From contig CM017564.1 of assembly GCA_007844125.1 (NCBI GenBank), positions 22,252,034-22,316,033 on the forward strand: DNA of 64,000 nt. The letters are read 5' to 3'. The stretch is from Sinonovacula constricta. Taxonomy: Eukaryota; Mollusca; Bivalvia; Cardiida; Solecurtidae. A model generated the notes under the pieces. The model did no database searches, had not been told where the DNA came from, and saw nothing but the letters and a program-made list of their open reading frames with translations. Shown here piece by piece: positions 22,882 to 34,427 of the stretch. Position 1 is the stretch's first letter, and each line of letters opens with the position of its first letter. Position numbers and translations under genes: made by a program.

Positions 22882-23011
22882 TGTAGCCGGGTAATAGGGA
22901 GAGAATGTGTAAGCGGTCCGGTAAGCTCAGTCGGAAGAGCATGCGCCCTGTTAGCGAAGTGTCCCGGGTTCGAGTCCCGGATTGGCTGCACATTTTTCTC
23001 CCTAAGTTACA
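22882..23011 (+). repeat. right LTR of the miniature element, complete
   Basis: It is 130 bp, TGTAGCCGGG...CTAAGTTACA. Inside are an A-box-like agctcagtcgg (22924-22934) within a GCTC...GAGC D-arm, a perfect B box GGTTCGAGTCC (22967-22977) inside a CCGGG/CCCGG T-arm, and TTTTT (22993-22997) just after the tRNA-like body. The outer words agggagagaatgtg and cacatttttctccct are inverted repeats that could close the whole unit into one hairpin. Confidence 0.8.
22923..22997 (+). ncRNA. tRNA-like Pol III unit inside the LTR
   Basis: A and B boxes at tRNA spacing are followed by a T5 terminator, which would give a short Pol III transcript. The D-arm and T-arm pair well. The anticodon arm and acceptor pair poorly, so it is a tRNA-related RNA and not a working tRNA. 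Transcription is inferred. Confidence 0.5.
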
Positions 23012-23170
23012 CAAAGATACAGACAGGAAGACATAGAACGAGAGACCGCTAGACCGAGAGAGTCTGGGAGACAGAGACGACAGAAAGACATTGCAGATAG
23101 AAAAAGAGAGCGAGAGAAAGAGAGAAAGAAGAGAGAGAGAACGTACAAGGGGAGGAGGGGTAAATATACC
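23012..23170. repeat. GA/GACA-rich simple repeat
   Basis: A purine-rich stretch of gacag, gagag and gaaag words continues the composition seen at 18150-18285 on the other side of the two inserted LTR elements. Confidence 0.75.
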
Positions 23171-23438
23171 AAAGTACAGAGAGGCGCAAGAGAAAAAAAA
23201 ACGACAAAGAACAAAGGCGAATATGAGGAAGCAACCGGAACAAAACAAACAATTTTTGAAGAAATTTTGGATATATAGGGAAAATGAAAATTCAGCAAAA
23301 ACATTGTGCAATTACGTCACATAAGAGAAGTACATTTGAATCACTGTTTGCATACATGTACGCGGAAATGCCTGACTGAATTATGATGGCGACATTAAAC
23401 TAGTTCATGAACCAGGACGTTCATTGATATTATGTAGA

Positions 23439-23957
23439 TTTAAAGGTGGTAGCAAACAGTTTGACTATATCTAATGCATATTGCCCCTGTTTTGTAAAAT
23501 GTGTGTATAACTGCTGCGAAAACGTATACATTAATTTAAGTAAAGGTTATGGTAATAGTATCCCTATTGTAAGACAGTACACATATCGCGCTAAATGTCC
23601 ATTATTTACAAATCTATAAATAAGCGTCCATTATTTACAAATCTATAAATAAGCATGATGGGTATTTAAGCTAAAAATAGATACCGACGTCAGAGCTGAT
23701 TGTCTTGATGGTAATGTAAAGTGATTTAAAAATAAGTGATTGCGTGGTTTTCTTAGTTTAAAAAAGCTAACTGTACAGCGTGGCTAGGATAGGAAATATC
23801 TATTTGTAATGACAAGTTGGGGTTTTATGCTTTATTTGTTACATGGATGTAGGGCAGCAATAAATAAAATTCCAAGGGATCGTTTCAGGCATCGACAATT
23901 TATCTGGTTGCTTGAGAGAAATAAAAATGGTTCAAAGTGTTGGATACCACCTTTAAA
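23439..23957. mobile_element. TTAA-flanked MITE, copy M1
   Basis: The ends are inverted: TTTAAAGGTGGTAGCAAACA on the left, and the reverse complement of TTTAAAGGTGGTATCCAACA on the right. TTAA stands at both junctions (23440-23443 and 23953-23956), which suggests a piggyBac-like target. The interior shares words with copies at 43450 and 49071 (agctaactgt, cagcgtgg, ggataggaaata). No coding frame. It contains a perfect 29-bp tandem duplication at 23597-23654. Confidence 0.75.
23597..23654 (+). repeat. perfect 29-bp tandem duplication
   Basis: Two identical 29-bp copies abut at 23626 inside the MITE. The equivalent place in the 43450 copy has only one. Confidence 0.9.
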
Positions 23958-24953
23958 GAGTCAACACTGTATGTGACAAATCAATACATATAGGCGCACT
24001 TTACTGGCCAATAGTTGAGTTCAATGTTTTTGATTTATAGTATCGGCAAGTAATAAATACAATATATTATAAGGCAAACATGCGACCGCAGTTAATATAT
24101 TAGTATATTCGAAATGTGTCAATAAGGTATCCTATACGCATTTCAAAACTATAAAAACTAAGTTTACCATTAGATTGGATCGCATATGGAGGTTGGCCGT
24201 GTGAAAATTGGCGGGATGTTTTTGTGTCCTCATCATTCATTATTGATGAGTGTTTTGGCCCTGGTAAGCTTTTGTTCGATATTTATGCACAGGTATTGTG
24301 ACACTTGGTTAACCTGGACACACTATTTAGTCATATTTTTTTGCATCTGATGTGCTTTAAAAGTCATCACAGCACAGCATTTTTAATAGTAAAATATACT
24401 TACCACCCCCTCAACCGCAGGAGTTGGATACCCTCTACCCCCACCCACTCCAGTGCGCCCAACACATCACCTTTTGAATCCGTGCCTGCGCTACACTAAA
24501 TCTGTTGGAAATGTCCACACTTTAGAAGCTTAACAACTGTATCTTTGTGGGAAGAACCCATAACCATAAATGTTCATTTAGTTACATCTCTACATTTTCA
24601 GACACAAATGACAAAAATACCACGTAGCCAGGCAGAACCAAGCAAGTAGGAAAGACAGCATAACAGTTGTGTCGCTATCAAGTTGAATGACAACGAAAGA
24701 GTGACCTTTGCTATGTTGCTAGCAATTGTTGCCATTTTTGGATTTATATTTATCTACTCTACATTTCTATTTTTTCAGGTAGTTGTGTGGATGTTTTTTT
24801 TTGTCAGCCATGTTTAGTCCACCATAAACAAACTAACGAAACTTCCGACACGACATGAACTCTTTCTTTCCCCTACACTTATTTTCAGGTAGCATCATAA
24901 TTAACGATTATAATTAAACGCTTTTACTCTGGTCTCCATTTCTGTATTTCCAG

Positions 24954-25526
24954 GTTGCCTTCTCTGGTTCTACCCAAGTCGACGTGTACAACACCGAGAG
25001 TCTGACCAAGACACGAACCGTCGAGTTGGGACAAGGGACCTTCAGGATCGCTTGTCATGGCGGAATGCTGTACTGTGCTAGGTTGGGTGCTAACATCGTG
25101 TACGTACACGACATGAGTAGTGGCTGGAAGCTGCGGGAGATCTCCAAAAACACCAACGGCCGGGAACTGTTCTCTAACATCCGACACACCGCCGTGAACA
25201 GTTCCGGCGACCGAGTCTATGTGGCTGACTGGAGGAGAGGACTTGTATGTGTTGGCGAGGACGGGAGGCCGATATTCCATCTCTCCCAGAAGGATCTTGG
25301 ACTGGGAGGAGCCACGGGTGTGACCACTGACCATCACGGTCACGTGTTTGTTTGTGGACTGGGCTCACACAACGTAATCAAGGTGACCGAGGATGGTCAC
25401 GTGGTAGGTCAGATATTGTCAAAGGAAGATGGAATCACGTGGGAACCACAATGCCTCAGTTATGATGTCAGCAGGAGTCGGTTGTATGTCGGAGGGAGGA
25501 GTGATCAGCTTCTGATGGTGGAATAG
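24954..25526 (+). CDS. TRIM-like B-box protein, exon 3 (beta-propeller)
   Basis: The final exon opens after tgtatttccag| in phase 0 and ends at TAG 25524-25526, giving residues 425-614. It consists of repeated beta-strand blocks with NHL/YVTN-like spacing: VYNTESLTKTRTVEL, RVYVADWRRGLVCVGEDG, GVTTDHHGHVFVCGLGSHNV and RLYVGGRSDQLLMVE at the very end. This is the C-terminal six-blade sensor domain found in this TRIM-like class. The exon is clearly richer in GC than the introns. The frame is intact, with no sign of decay despite the element-filled intron before it. Confidence 0.9.
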   Translation, partial: VAFSGSTQVDVYNTESLTKTRTVELGQGTFRIACHGGMLYCARLGANIVYVHDMSSGWKLREISKNTNGRELFSNIRHTAVNSSGDRVYVADWRRGLVCVGEDGRPIFHLSQKDLGLGGATGVTTDHHGHVFVCGLGSHNVIKVTEDGHVVGQILSKEDGITWEPQCLSYDVSRSRLYVGGRSDQLLMVE

Positions 25527-25704
25527 AAGTAAAGTTTATATTAGTTAGAACTGATGTAACGTAAACATTAAATATTGCTGGACATTTTTTTTTGTGTTAA
25601 TACTTTTGTTGCTGATTGTGATTTTATGAATCAGTGACTCGTTATAAATGTGGAATTAAATCAACATTTTAGCAAAACAATCTTCCATCGACATTTTGTT
25701 AAGT

Positions 25705-25710
25705 AATAAA
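25705..25710 (+). terminator. polyadenylation signal AATAAA
   Basis: This is the first AATAAA after the TRIM-like stop codon, 179 bp downstream. It is a plausible 3' end signal. Confidence 0.5.
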
Positions 25711-28700
25711 ATGAAGTTAAAACGTGTATTTAAAACTCGTTTTTTTTTCTGTAAATATTACAGATACGTATGTAATTGATGTATTGTTGTATTTGCATTA
25801 AATAGTTTAAACAAACGTTCCTACAATTAACGTTTATTTCAAATCAGTTTGATGTTTTCATCTCAGTTCGCCATGTTTGCATATGTTACATCAGCATCAA
25901 AACAATTACGTCATTAAGCACAACAATATGACGTCATCACACGCGGAAAAAACGTTTTCCCGCCAAATCAACAAAAAAGACGCATTGCTGAATTATTTGG
26001 CCTTCGAATCAGATTTCTTCAGAATTGCATGCATTTTTAATTCAAATATTCATAATTCTATTCGCATTTTATGTTTCGTGTCACATGTAGCGGTATGCAC
26101 ATAAATACAAATAATGTCCAAAAGTTGTTATATAAACAATCATCAACCGATGTTCGATGTTTTTTTGTTGAAACAATTGTAGACGTGACCAACAAGGCGT
26201 CAAATTTACTACACAGTGTATAGTATCTAGTTAGTATATAATATTTATAGCACATAAACTTCACAAACAATTAATAACTATGAGATCCAGGCTCGGTTAG
26301 AATTGTGCATAACCGTTCTATCTACAGCAGATCAAATATCAGTGAAGATCTCTTCTTAAGTTGATTAAGTTCAATACTTCTAAATAGATGTGACGAGTTT
26401 ATATTCAAATCAAAATTGATCATGAATGCAGTTATACCGATCAAATATTGCATTAGTAGTTTCAACAAGGGCATTTTTACGCGGAACTGTGTATAGAACT
26501 AAACTTCTAACAGTTGTTTGACAATTAAAATATTGGTTGTATGTATGCGACACACAACCCTCTTGGACTTTTAAAGAATGCTCATAGGTGCGTTTTCAGG
26601 CGGGGGGGGGGGAGTGATGTTAGTAGGCATTTAAATATTTAGTCACATTTTATGTCAATATGATTTGCAAGATATACTTTTTTCTGTTGTTTGTGGCATC
26701 TATTTTGATCCCATAATCGATGTTTATGCTGGAATCTATGCATATATGTAACAATACCGTTTTACCTATAATTCCATATCCCGATTTGTGCATGATTCTA
26801 AGAGCGGATCTAGGATTTTACCATGAGCGGACGTACTGTTTTCAAATGTCTAAGCGATCTCACTTCATGGTTTGTGGATTTCTGTACACGTCAATGCCAT
26901 ATATTACATATAGAGTCATTGTTACCTGAACAATTCAGATAAAATGCTGCCCATTGATGCCTTAGGTATTGTTACATCTACGCATTGTGAATAGTGAAAC
27001 ATACATCCTTATTTCTCAATGTAAACAGGTATTTCCTATCGGAGACACGGTGCTGAGCTATTTTTAACTAAGAATACCACGTGACCATTCACTTTTGGGA
27101 TGACGATATATGGTCATCTGAGTAATACGCACTGCTATTGATATCTTTTAGCAGACACCCCATCGTGATTATTTATCGATTTCGGATGATTGAATATTGA
27201 ATGAGTGTTTAAACGCGATCTGTACTAACAATATATGCAGTCTTCAAAGCCTTATTTATCTATAACAAAGTTAGAGGTAATGCAGAAATTATGTCTCGAT
27301 TCCCGAAAGCAGTGGTTATGTATTGTGACATGAATTTGTTATAGGCTATTTGCTCGATACCACCTTTAAAGATACCATTAATGATGTTTTCGAAAGTTGT
27401 TTTGAACACATTTACTATAAGAGTGGTCCAGGACAGTCTCTCCTGTGAAATATTGGATTTCTATGTGTTCTGACGTAAATCAGAATCACATTCGATATAA
27501 TTTTACCAGTCTTTAAAACTTAATCAATGCCATGTATTTGGTTGATATGTTCTACGAGTTTTATTCGTGTTCCTTACTATGCATCACCAATCCGCTCCTG
27601 GATTAACAAAAATGTTGATATATGAAATAAAATAAAATGTACTGTTATTATTATTATTAAGTTCGTCGATTATCTTTTGTATGGACAGATGTGTTAATGG
27701 AGATGAATATGTAATCGATAATTGTTGTATTGAATTTATTGCTGTTGATTTTGAAAAAAAAAGGTTAACATACAGTTTATGTGTACATGATCCGCACTAC
27801 ATTTAAAAAAAAATATTTCGTCATTGTCAGGCCAAATATTATTCATTGTATTGTTCACACTACATGTTGATTTCAAATATTGCATAAGTTTAGGATCAAT
27901 GTTTGTTCAGTATATTTTCAGAAATATGCAAATGATATGTATTCGAGAAAACCCTCTTGAAATATATACACGTTAGATTGAGTTTTCTTTGCGTAATTAA
28001 GCTTGAAGAACGCTATTAAGTGTTTGCATTGCTTAACCTAATTACAATCGATTCTTTTGTCAACAATATACAAATGACTTTCACTCCTTTCTTGAATTTT
28101 GCCAAAAATACCTTGAGCAAAAATATGTCCAGTTGCATACATACTAGAGGGGCCCAGGGACTGCTTTCTTCCGAAAATGTCGATTTCTAGAATGCCGCAT
28201 ACCTGATCTGATGTGGGGACCAAATGCGATACCTTTCTCATAGATTTGATTAAGTAACGTTTGGTGAAAAGTAAAGAGAGGCTTTATTTATCAGTAATTA
28301 AACCATTGCTTTCTGAATAGGGCCTTTATGTTGATTAACCATTTAAAATGTGATACAAATGATTGTTACTGGAATTGTGATTTCATGTTAGAACATGGCT
28401 TATACTAGTAAATGTTTTAGATGATTGGTGCATCGAAAAGACTACAACAATAGTTGTACTTATGTACGTGTATTTGAATGTAGAATGTAAAACCTGTGTT
28501 TGATAGAGATGCCAATATATATCTTATGTTTGCTTTGTTTTTTCTTTTTTAAGTAGCTAAACTAATATCTTGATCTGTCTACATAATAAAGTATTAAATG
28601 TATGATTTTCGTCATTCTGTCAGTGAAAGCCCTATAGCCTCCAGTTAGAGAAAATATCAATTTGCTTTACCTAATTCTAAATATTCCAAATACTAAATTC

Positions 28701-29770
28701 TGCTAGGGGTAAAGACAATATTGTAAATAATATTTTACATGAAGTAATGTTACAGTACATTCATTACAGGTTAAATTAATATTTAAGGATTCAAAAATGT
28801 TTATGTGAATTATCTTACTTTGTAAGTATTTTACATTAATCTAAGCGTTTATAAGAGGAAATGGTAATATAATATCAATACTAGATATATAGTTATGAGC
28901 AGCACTGCAGGTAAACCAGACATAAGGACAACGCTTAGTTTGATATTTGATACATCTATATCACTATTTTTATCCATTAATAATATTTAAACATTTTTTC
29001 GATATTTATTTTTAGCTCACCTGAGCACATTGTGTTGTGGACCAGGTTGCTTAAAGTAATTGCTATACTGATATCTTCTTGAATATTGAAGTGATTTCTT
29101 TTATTAAACATAGCACGGATTAATATTTAAAAAAGCCCTTAAATTTTAAATTAGTAATAACTCCTTCCTGTCTGCATTCCAATGCTTTTGGTTTCGATCG
29201 ACGTGTTATTTATCAAAATTCTTTTAAAAAAGTTATTAACGAAAGTATAACCGAAAGACAATAATAATCAAATTTCAATTAACAATTGATGTAAAAATGT
29301 AGCGAGTGTTATAATAGACGGAAACTGATTAAAAAGTACTTGCAAACATGTTCACCTTTCACTTTTGTATAATAACAGTTTCAGCCGACTACCTAGGTTC
29401 GTTGTTATTTATTTTCATTTATTTTATTATATTGTCGCGAACGTGTGACGCACATACGATGCATGAACGTATTTTTGCAAGCATTACACTTTGCAGATCA
29501 ACATGAGAATGGCTGATCAAGTAATATTTGTTTCATCCAATACAATTTACAGAATGAATTACGGACATTTAGTTACTAGGTCGTATACACCAAATTCAAT
29601 ATTAGTCTGGAATTTAAACGGACTAATGACAAGTCGGAACCAAAACAACACATACAAAATCATGTCGGAAATGCATACGGCCAATTATTTCCATAAATTT
29701 CAATACTAAGTTATATTGTCTAATGTTTAGTAACTTTAATAACTCCCCCGCAGTAATGTTTGTAAGCGAC
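25711..29770. other. intergenic, no gene seen
   Basis: AT-rich DNA without a convincing coding stretch. A right-end MITE word (gataccacctttaaag) lies at 27357-27372, so a decayed MITE may end there. A G-run is at 26602-26611. Nothing else is recognisable. Confidence 0.5.
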
Positions 29771-29774
29771 AAAC

Positions 29775-32565
29775 GTCATGGAAGAAATGTATAATGAATA
29801 ATAACACCATGGCAGCAATGTATATGGGGTAATAACACAATGGCAGCAATGTATAGGGAATAATAACACAATGGCAGCAATGTATGTGGAATTATAATAT
29901 CATGGCAGCAATATACAGGGAATAATCACATGATGACAGCAATGTATAGGGAATAATAACAAAATGGCAGCAATGTATTGGGAATAAAAACGTCATGGCA
30001 GCAATGTATAGGTAATAATAACATCATGGCAGCAATGTATAGGGAATAATAACATCATGGCAGCAATGCATAAGGAATAATTGCATCATGGCAGCAATGT
30101 ATAGGGAACAATAACACAATGACAGTAATGTATAGGTACTAATAACACAATGGCAGAAATGCATAAACATAATAACATCATAGCAGCAATGTATAGGGAA
30201 TAATAACACCATAGCAGCAATGTATTGGGAATAATAACGTCACGGCAGCAATGTATAGGGAGTAATAACACAATGGCAGCAATGTATAGGTAATAATAAC
30301 TTCATGGCAGCAATGTATAGGGAATAATAACACCACATCAGCAATGTATTGGGAATAATAAACGTCACGGCAGCAATGTATAGGGAATAATAACACTATG
30401 GCAGCAATGTATAGGGAATAATAACACCATGGCAGCAATGTATAAATAATGATAACACCATGGCAGCAATGTATAGGAAATAATAACACCATGGCAGCAA
30501 TGTATAGGGAATAATAACACCATGGCATCAATGTATACCCAATAATAGCACCATGGCAGCAATGTATAGTGAATAATACTACTATGGCATCAATGTATAG
30601 GTAATAATAACATCATGGCAGCAATATATAGAGAATAATAACAAAATGGCAGCCATGTATATGGTAAAGTAATATCAGGGAAGCAATGTAAAGGGAATAA
30701 TTACACCATGGTCTGCAATGTAAAGGGAATAATTTCACCATGGCAGCAATGTATAGGGAATGAAACACCATGGCAGCAATGCATTGAACATAATAACATC
30801 ATGGCAGCAATGTATAGGGGATAAGAATACAGTGGCCACAATGTATAGGGAATAATAACACCATGGCAGCAACGTATGGGGAATAATAACGTCGTGGCAG
30901 CAATGTATAGGAAATTATAACATCATGGCACCATTGTATAGGGAATAATAACAACATGGCTGCAACGTATAGGGAATAATAACCTCGTGGCAGCAATGTA
31001 TAGGAAATAATAACACCATGGCACCATTGTATAGGGAAAAATAACACCATGGCAGCAACGTATAGGGAATAATAATGTCGTGGCAGCAATGTATAGGAAA
31101 TTATAACACCATGACACCATTGTATAGGGAATAATAACAACATGACTGCAACGTAAAGGGACTAATAACGTCATGGCAACAATGTTATGGGAAAAATAAC
31201 ACCATGGCAGCAATGTATAGAGAATAATAACACCATGGCAGCAATGTATAGGAAATAATAACACCATGGCAGCAATGTATAGGGAATAATTACATCAGGG
31301 CATCAATGTATACGGAATAATAGCACCATGGTAGCAGTGTATAGTGAATAATAACACCATAGCATCAATGTATAGGGAACAATAACATCATGGCAGCAAT
31401 GTATAGGGAATAACAACATAATGACACCAATTAATAGGGAATAATAATACCAAGGCAGAAATGTATAGGGAATAAAACACCATGTCAACAATTGATGGAA
31501 CATTATATAATCATGGCAGCAATGTATAGGTAATTTTTAACACCATGGCAGCAATGTATAGGAATCAATTACACCATGGCAGCAATGTATAGGGAATAAA
31601 ACACCATGTCAACAATGGATGGAACATAATATCATCATGGCAGCAATATGGAAGAATAACGTCATGGCAAAAATGTTTAGGACATAATAATATCATGGCA
31701 GCATCGTATAGGACATCATACCATCATGGCAGCAATGTATAGGGAAAACTAACGTCATGGCAGAAATGTATGGGACATAATAACAACATGGCATCACTGC
31801 ATAGGACAATATAACGTTATTGCAGCAATACATAGACATAATAACATCATGGCAGTAATGTATAGGGAATAATAACGTCATGGCAGAAATGCATGGGACA
31901 TAATAACATCATGGCAGCAGTGCATACGAAATAATAACATCACGGCAGAAATGTATGTGGCATAAAACACCATGGCAGCAATGTATAGGGCTTACTAACG
32001 TTCTGGCAGGAATGTATATGGCATAATAACGTTATGTCAGCAAGGTAGTGGGTATAATATCGTCATGACAGCAATGTCTACTGAAAAATAACACCATGGC
32101 AGCAATGTATAGGGCATAATACAGTCATGGCGGCAAGGTATAGGGAATAATAACACCATGGCAGCAAAGTATAGTGAATAAAATCACCATGGCAGCAATA
32201 TATAGGGCATAATACTGTCATGGCAGCAATGTATATGGAATAACAACACCATGACAGCAATGTATAGACAGTAATAACAACATGGTAACAATGTATAGGA
32301 AAAAATAACACCATGGCAAAAATGCATGTAACACAATAACATCATAGCAGCAATGTATAGGGAATAATAATACCATGGCAGCAATGTAAATGGAATAATA
32401 ACACCATGGCAGCAATGTATAGGAAATAATAACACCATGGAAGCAATATATAGGAAATAATAACACTATGGCAACAATGTATAGGAAATAATAACATCAT
32501 GACAGCAATGTATAGTCAATAATAACATCATTGCAGCAATGTATACAGTATAATAACACCATTAT
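29775..32565. repeat. 31-bp minisatellite, about 90 units
   Basis: The unit is ggcagcaatgtatagggaataataacaccat, repeated head to tail over about 2.8 kb with many point variants and small indels. Because 31 is not a multiple of 3, all three frames are visited. On the minus strand the consensus has no stop, so many long apparent frames (MVLLFPIHCCHGVII...) arise. These are not genes. Confidence 0.97.
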
Positions 32566-33400
32566 TTGCAAACCTTTGAGTCTTTTCTCTCTCAAACATA
32601 TAGATTTTTGTTGCGGAATAGACAAGTGGTCTCGTACCTGCAAGGGAGGTAACTCCTTCTTTATGCGGAATTGCGCAGTTCGTTAGAGTTACTTCGTCCC
32701 CGAAAAAAATGGAATCAAGCTAAAATTTGCTAAAATATCTGGTTTTATTTCAGTAAAGATGAAACTTTCACCTCAAATTTATTTAATGAATTGTATGCAA
32801 TAGTTTTTATGACTAAACTATATTTTTCATGAAAAACGGAATTTTCTCTCGGCCGTTTACTTACTCAATTTGCAATTTTCGTACTCAATTTGTTTCGTAC
32901 AAATTACAACAATATTTGCCGAAAAACGCGATGCTGGATTTTCTTGTAATAATTTGTGTTCATGTTAACAGTTTTGAAAATTCCTTTTTATTGATTATAT
33001 TAAGAGTGAATATTTACGAAGCAATTGAGGTTTTGCTTGCAACAACCACCCATTTTTACAAATGACAAAATATTATCAAAACTATACATTTTCTGAAAGT
33101 GCTACTCACGCCAATTAATAAAATGCATAAATTTACCAAGTACATGTATAACATTATTAGTTTTTTATCATCAAGAAAATTAAAAAAATCAACCTTCGGA
33201 AAAAGGTTAATGTTTAATTTCAAACCAAAAAAACATACTGGAAACACAAACTACTGTTCTGTTAACTAGTCAGCTATATGCACATCAGTTTTAACTCTAC
33301 CTGAACATTTTCAAAGAGGTATTCTTGTCTGTTTCATCATTTTAGTAGGTTGGGTGTCTTGAAAACGGCCTGAAAATAGACAATAAAGACAATGAAATTG
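32566..33400. other. non-coding stretch between minisatellite and foldback element
   Basis: No gene. The segment around 32625-32700 (ctgcaagggaggtaactcctt) has the look of a dispersed repeat, but no second copy is seen here. Confidence 0.4.
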
Positions 33401-33410
33401 GTTAATTTTC

Positions 33411-33548
33411 ATATTTCATTCATTTTCCTGTGAAAATTGTATATAATTGTTACCACTGACTGATTGATTTCTATTATATAAATAAAACTTCAAAACATGT
33501 CAGTGGTAACAAATATATCAAATTTTCACATACAACTGAATGAAATAT
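33411..33548. mobile_element. short foldback (inverted-repeat) element
   Basis: Two arms of about 50 bp, atatttcattcattttc...gttaccactgac and gtcagtggtaac...gaatgaaatat, are imperfect reverse complements around a 38-bp loop. The whole is about 138 bp with no coding capacity. A MITE or a hairpin locus fits. Confidence 0.7.
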
Positions 33549-33984
33549 AAACATAGACCTCTCTATGTATCCTTCCAGAATAGCGTGGGAGGGATGTGGG
33601 TGGAAAAGGTGAAGGTCGTTAAAATGACCATACGTAATCTGTAAAAACTAAGACACTTTACTTCCATTCATAAAAGGCATCTGGTCGTACTAAAATACCA
33701 CACGCTAAATCCGTGCGAAATCCTTAAACACTATTAGAACAATCTACATGTGTTTTAAACCGAAAGTAATCCAGCTGGGCAACACATGGCCTGTGCAACA
33801 TTCATCTTCACTGAAGCTTTTAACGTTGTGTGGACTCCTTTTTAAAACGCGGTGGGTGAACTTTTATCGGATTTTACTGGATTTTGACTGTACCATTCGA
33901 AATTCCTTTGTGTGAACTGGATGCCGCCATATTCTTTTTAGAAATTTTATAATTTTAAGTTTTATAATCATCATTTCATGTAAA

Positions 33985-34155
33985 AATTCTGTGACAATCT
34001 GGAAGGCTTGTGTGTCCGTGTGCACCTAGAGACTAGTGTTAAACCACTATTGGATGGTGGCCGGTGACGCCGCCAAATTGGATTACTTCAGGAACTTTGA
34101 TGAAATCTCGTGACACTCTGAAAGGCTATTGTGTGAACATGTGCACCCTGAAAAC
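33985..34155 (+). repeat. duplicated unit in the LINE 5' UTR
   Basis: The segment aattctgtgacaatctgg...gtgtgcacctagagac (33985-34036) is repeated with changes as aatctcgtgacactctga...tgtgcaccctgaaaac (34103-34156), an offset of about 118 bp. Tandem promoter units are known in the 5' UTRs of several LINEs. Confidence 0.6.
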
Positions 34156-34427
34156 CGAGATCTGCGATGATCAAAGCAGTCGAGAACGGGGTTAATGTTC
34201 CAGTTAAGATGCGCAAAACAGCCAGTGACTCCAGTCTAAGAGCTAAAAAAGGCACTGCTTAGAAAAGATTATGATGTCAACGTAAAGTAGATGGTAGTGA
34301 AGAAGTTAGGTGCAGCTAGAAGAACCTTCAACATTGAGGGTGGTGTCAAGGGGTGGTCTAGTAAATGCCGCTGATGCAGCGACGTATGAACTTCTGAAAA
34401 CAGCTGCCCAGACATATTATTATTGTC

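Larger units (their letters stand above)
22643..23011 (+). mobile_element. miniature LTR retrotransposon (TRIM type) with tRNA-like Pol III unit in its LTRs
   Basis: Two copies of a 130-bp repeat enclose 124 bp. The right copy (22882-23011) is complete, TGTAGCC...GTTACA. The left copy (22643-22757) lacks its first 14 or so bases, replaced by the Copia 3' end. One base after the left copy is TGGCGCCCAACGT (22759-22771), which matches the primer-binding site for tRNA-Lys(CUU). The interior has no coding capacity, so the element must be moved by other proteins. No strong purine tract precedes the right LTR; only gaggagga near 22850 is available. A single 130-bp copy at 50686 behaves as a solo LTR. 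An alternative reading is two tandem SINEs, but that does not explain the primer site or the TG...CA ends. Confidence 0.75.
12119..24953 (+). other. intron 2 of the TRIM-like gene (12.8 kb)
   Basis: The donor is gtaagt and the acceptor is tgtatttccag. Joining the exons gives ...PQEVA|VAFSGST... in frame. The intron is a nest of mobile DNA: R1 copy B, a C-rich simple repeat, a 37-bp minisatellite, a SINE, a Copia element, a miniature LTR element and a MITE. Stretches not listed separately (12119-13437, 13833-14340, 14560-16460, 17230-18150, 23958-24953) show no gene and nothing I recognise. Confidence 0.85.

Noticed and set aside
22515..23311. Minus-strand frames with SGTRTRDTSLTGR
   Set aside because: They translate the tRNA-like part of the miniature LTR in reverse; such spurious proteins arise wherever the repeat occurs.
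29491..29709. 72-codon plus-strand frame
   Set aside because: No domain, no splice context and AT-rich composition like its surroundings.
30024..32466. Long minus-strand open frames with repeated FPIHCCHGVII
   Set aside because: They are translations of the 31-bp minisatellite in rotating frames.
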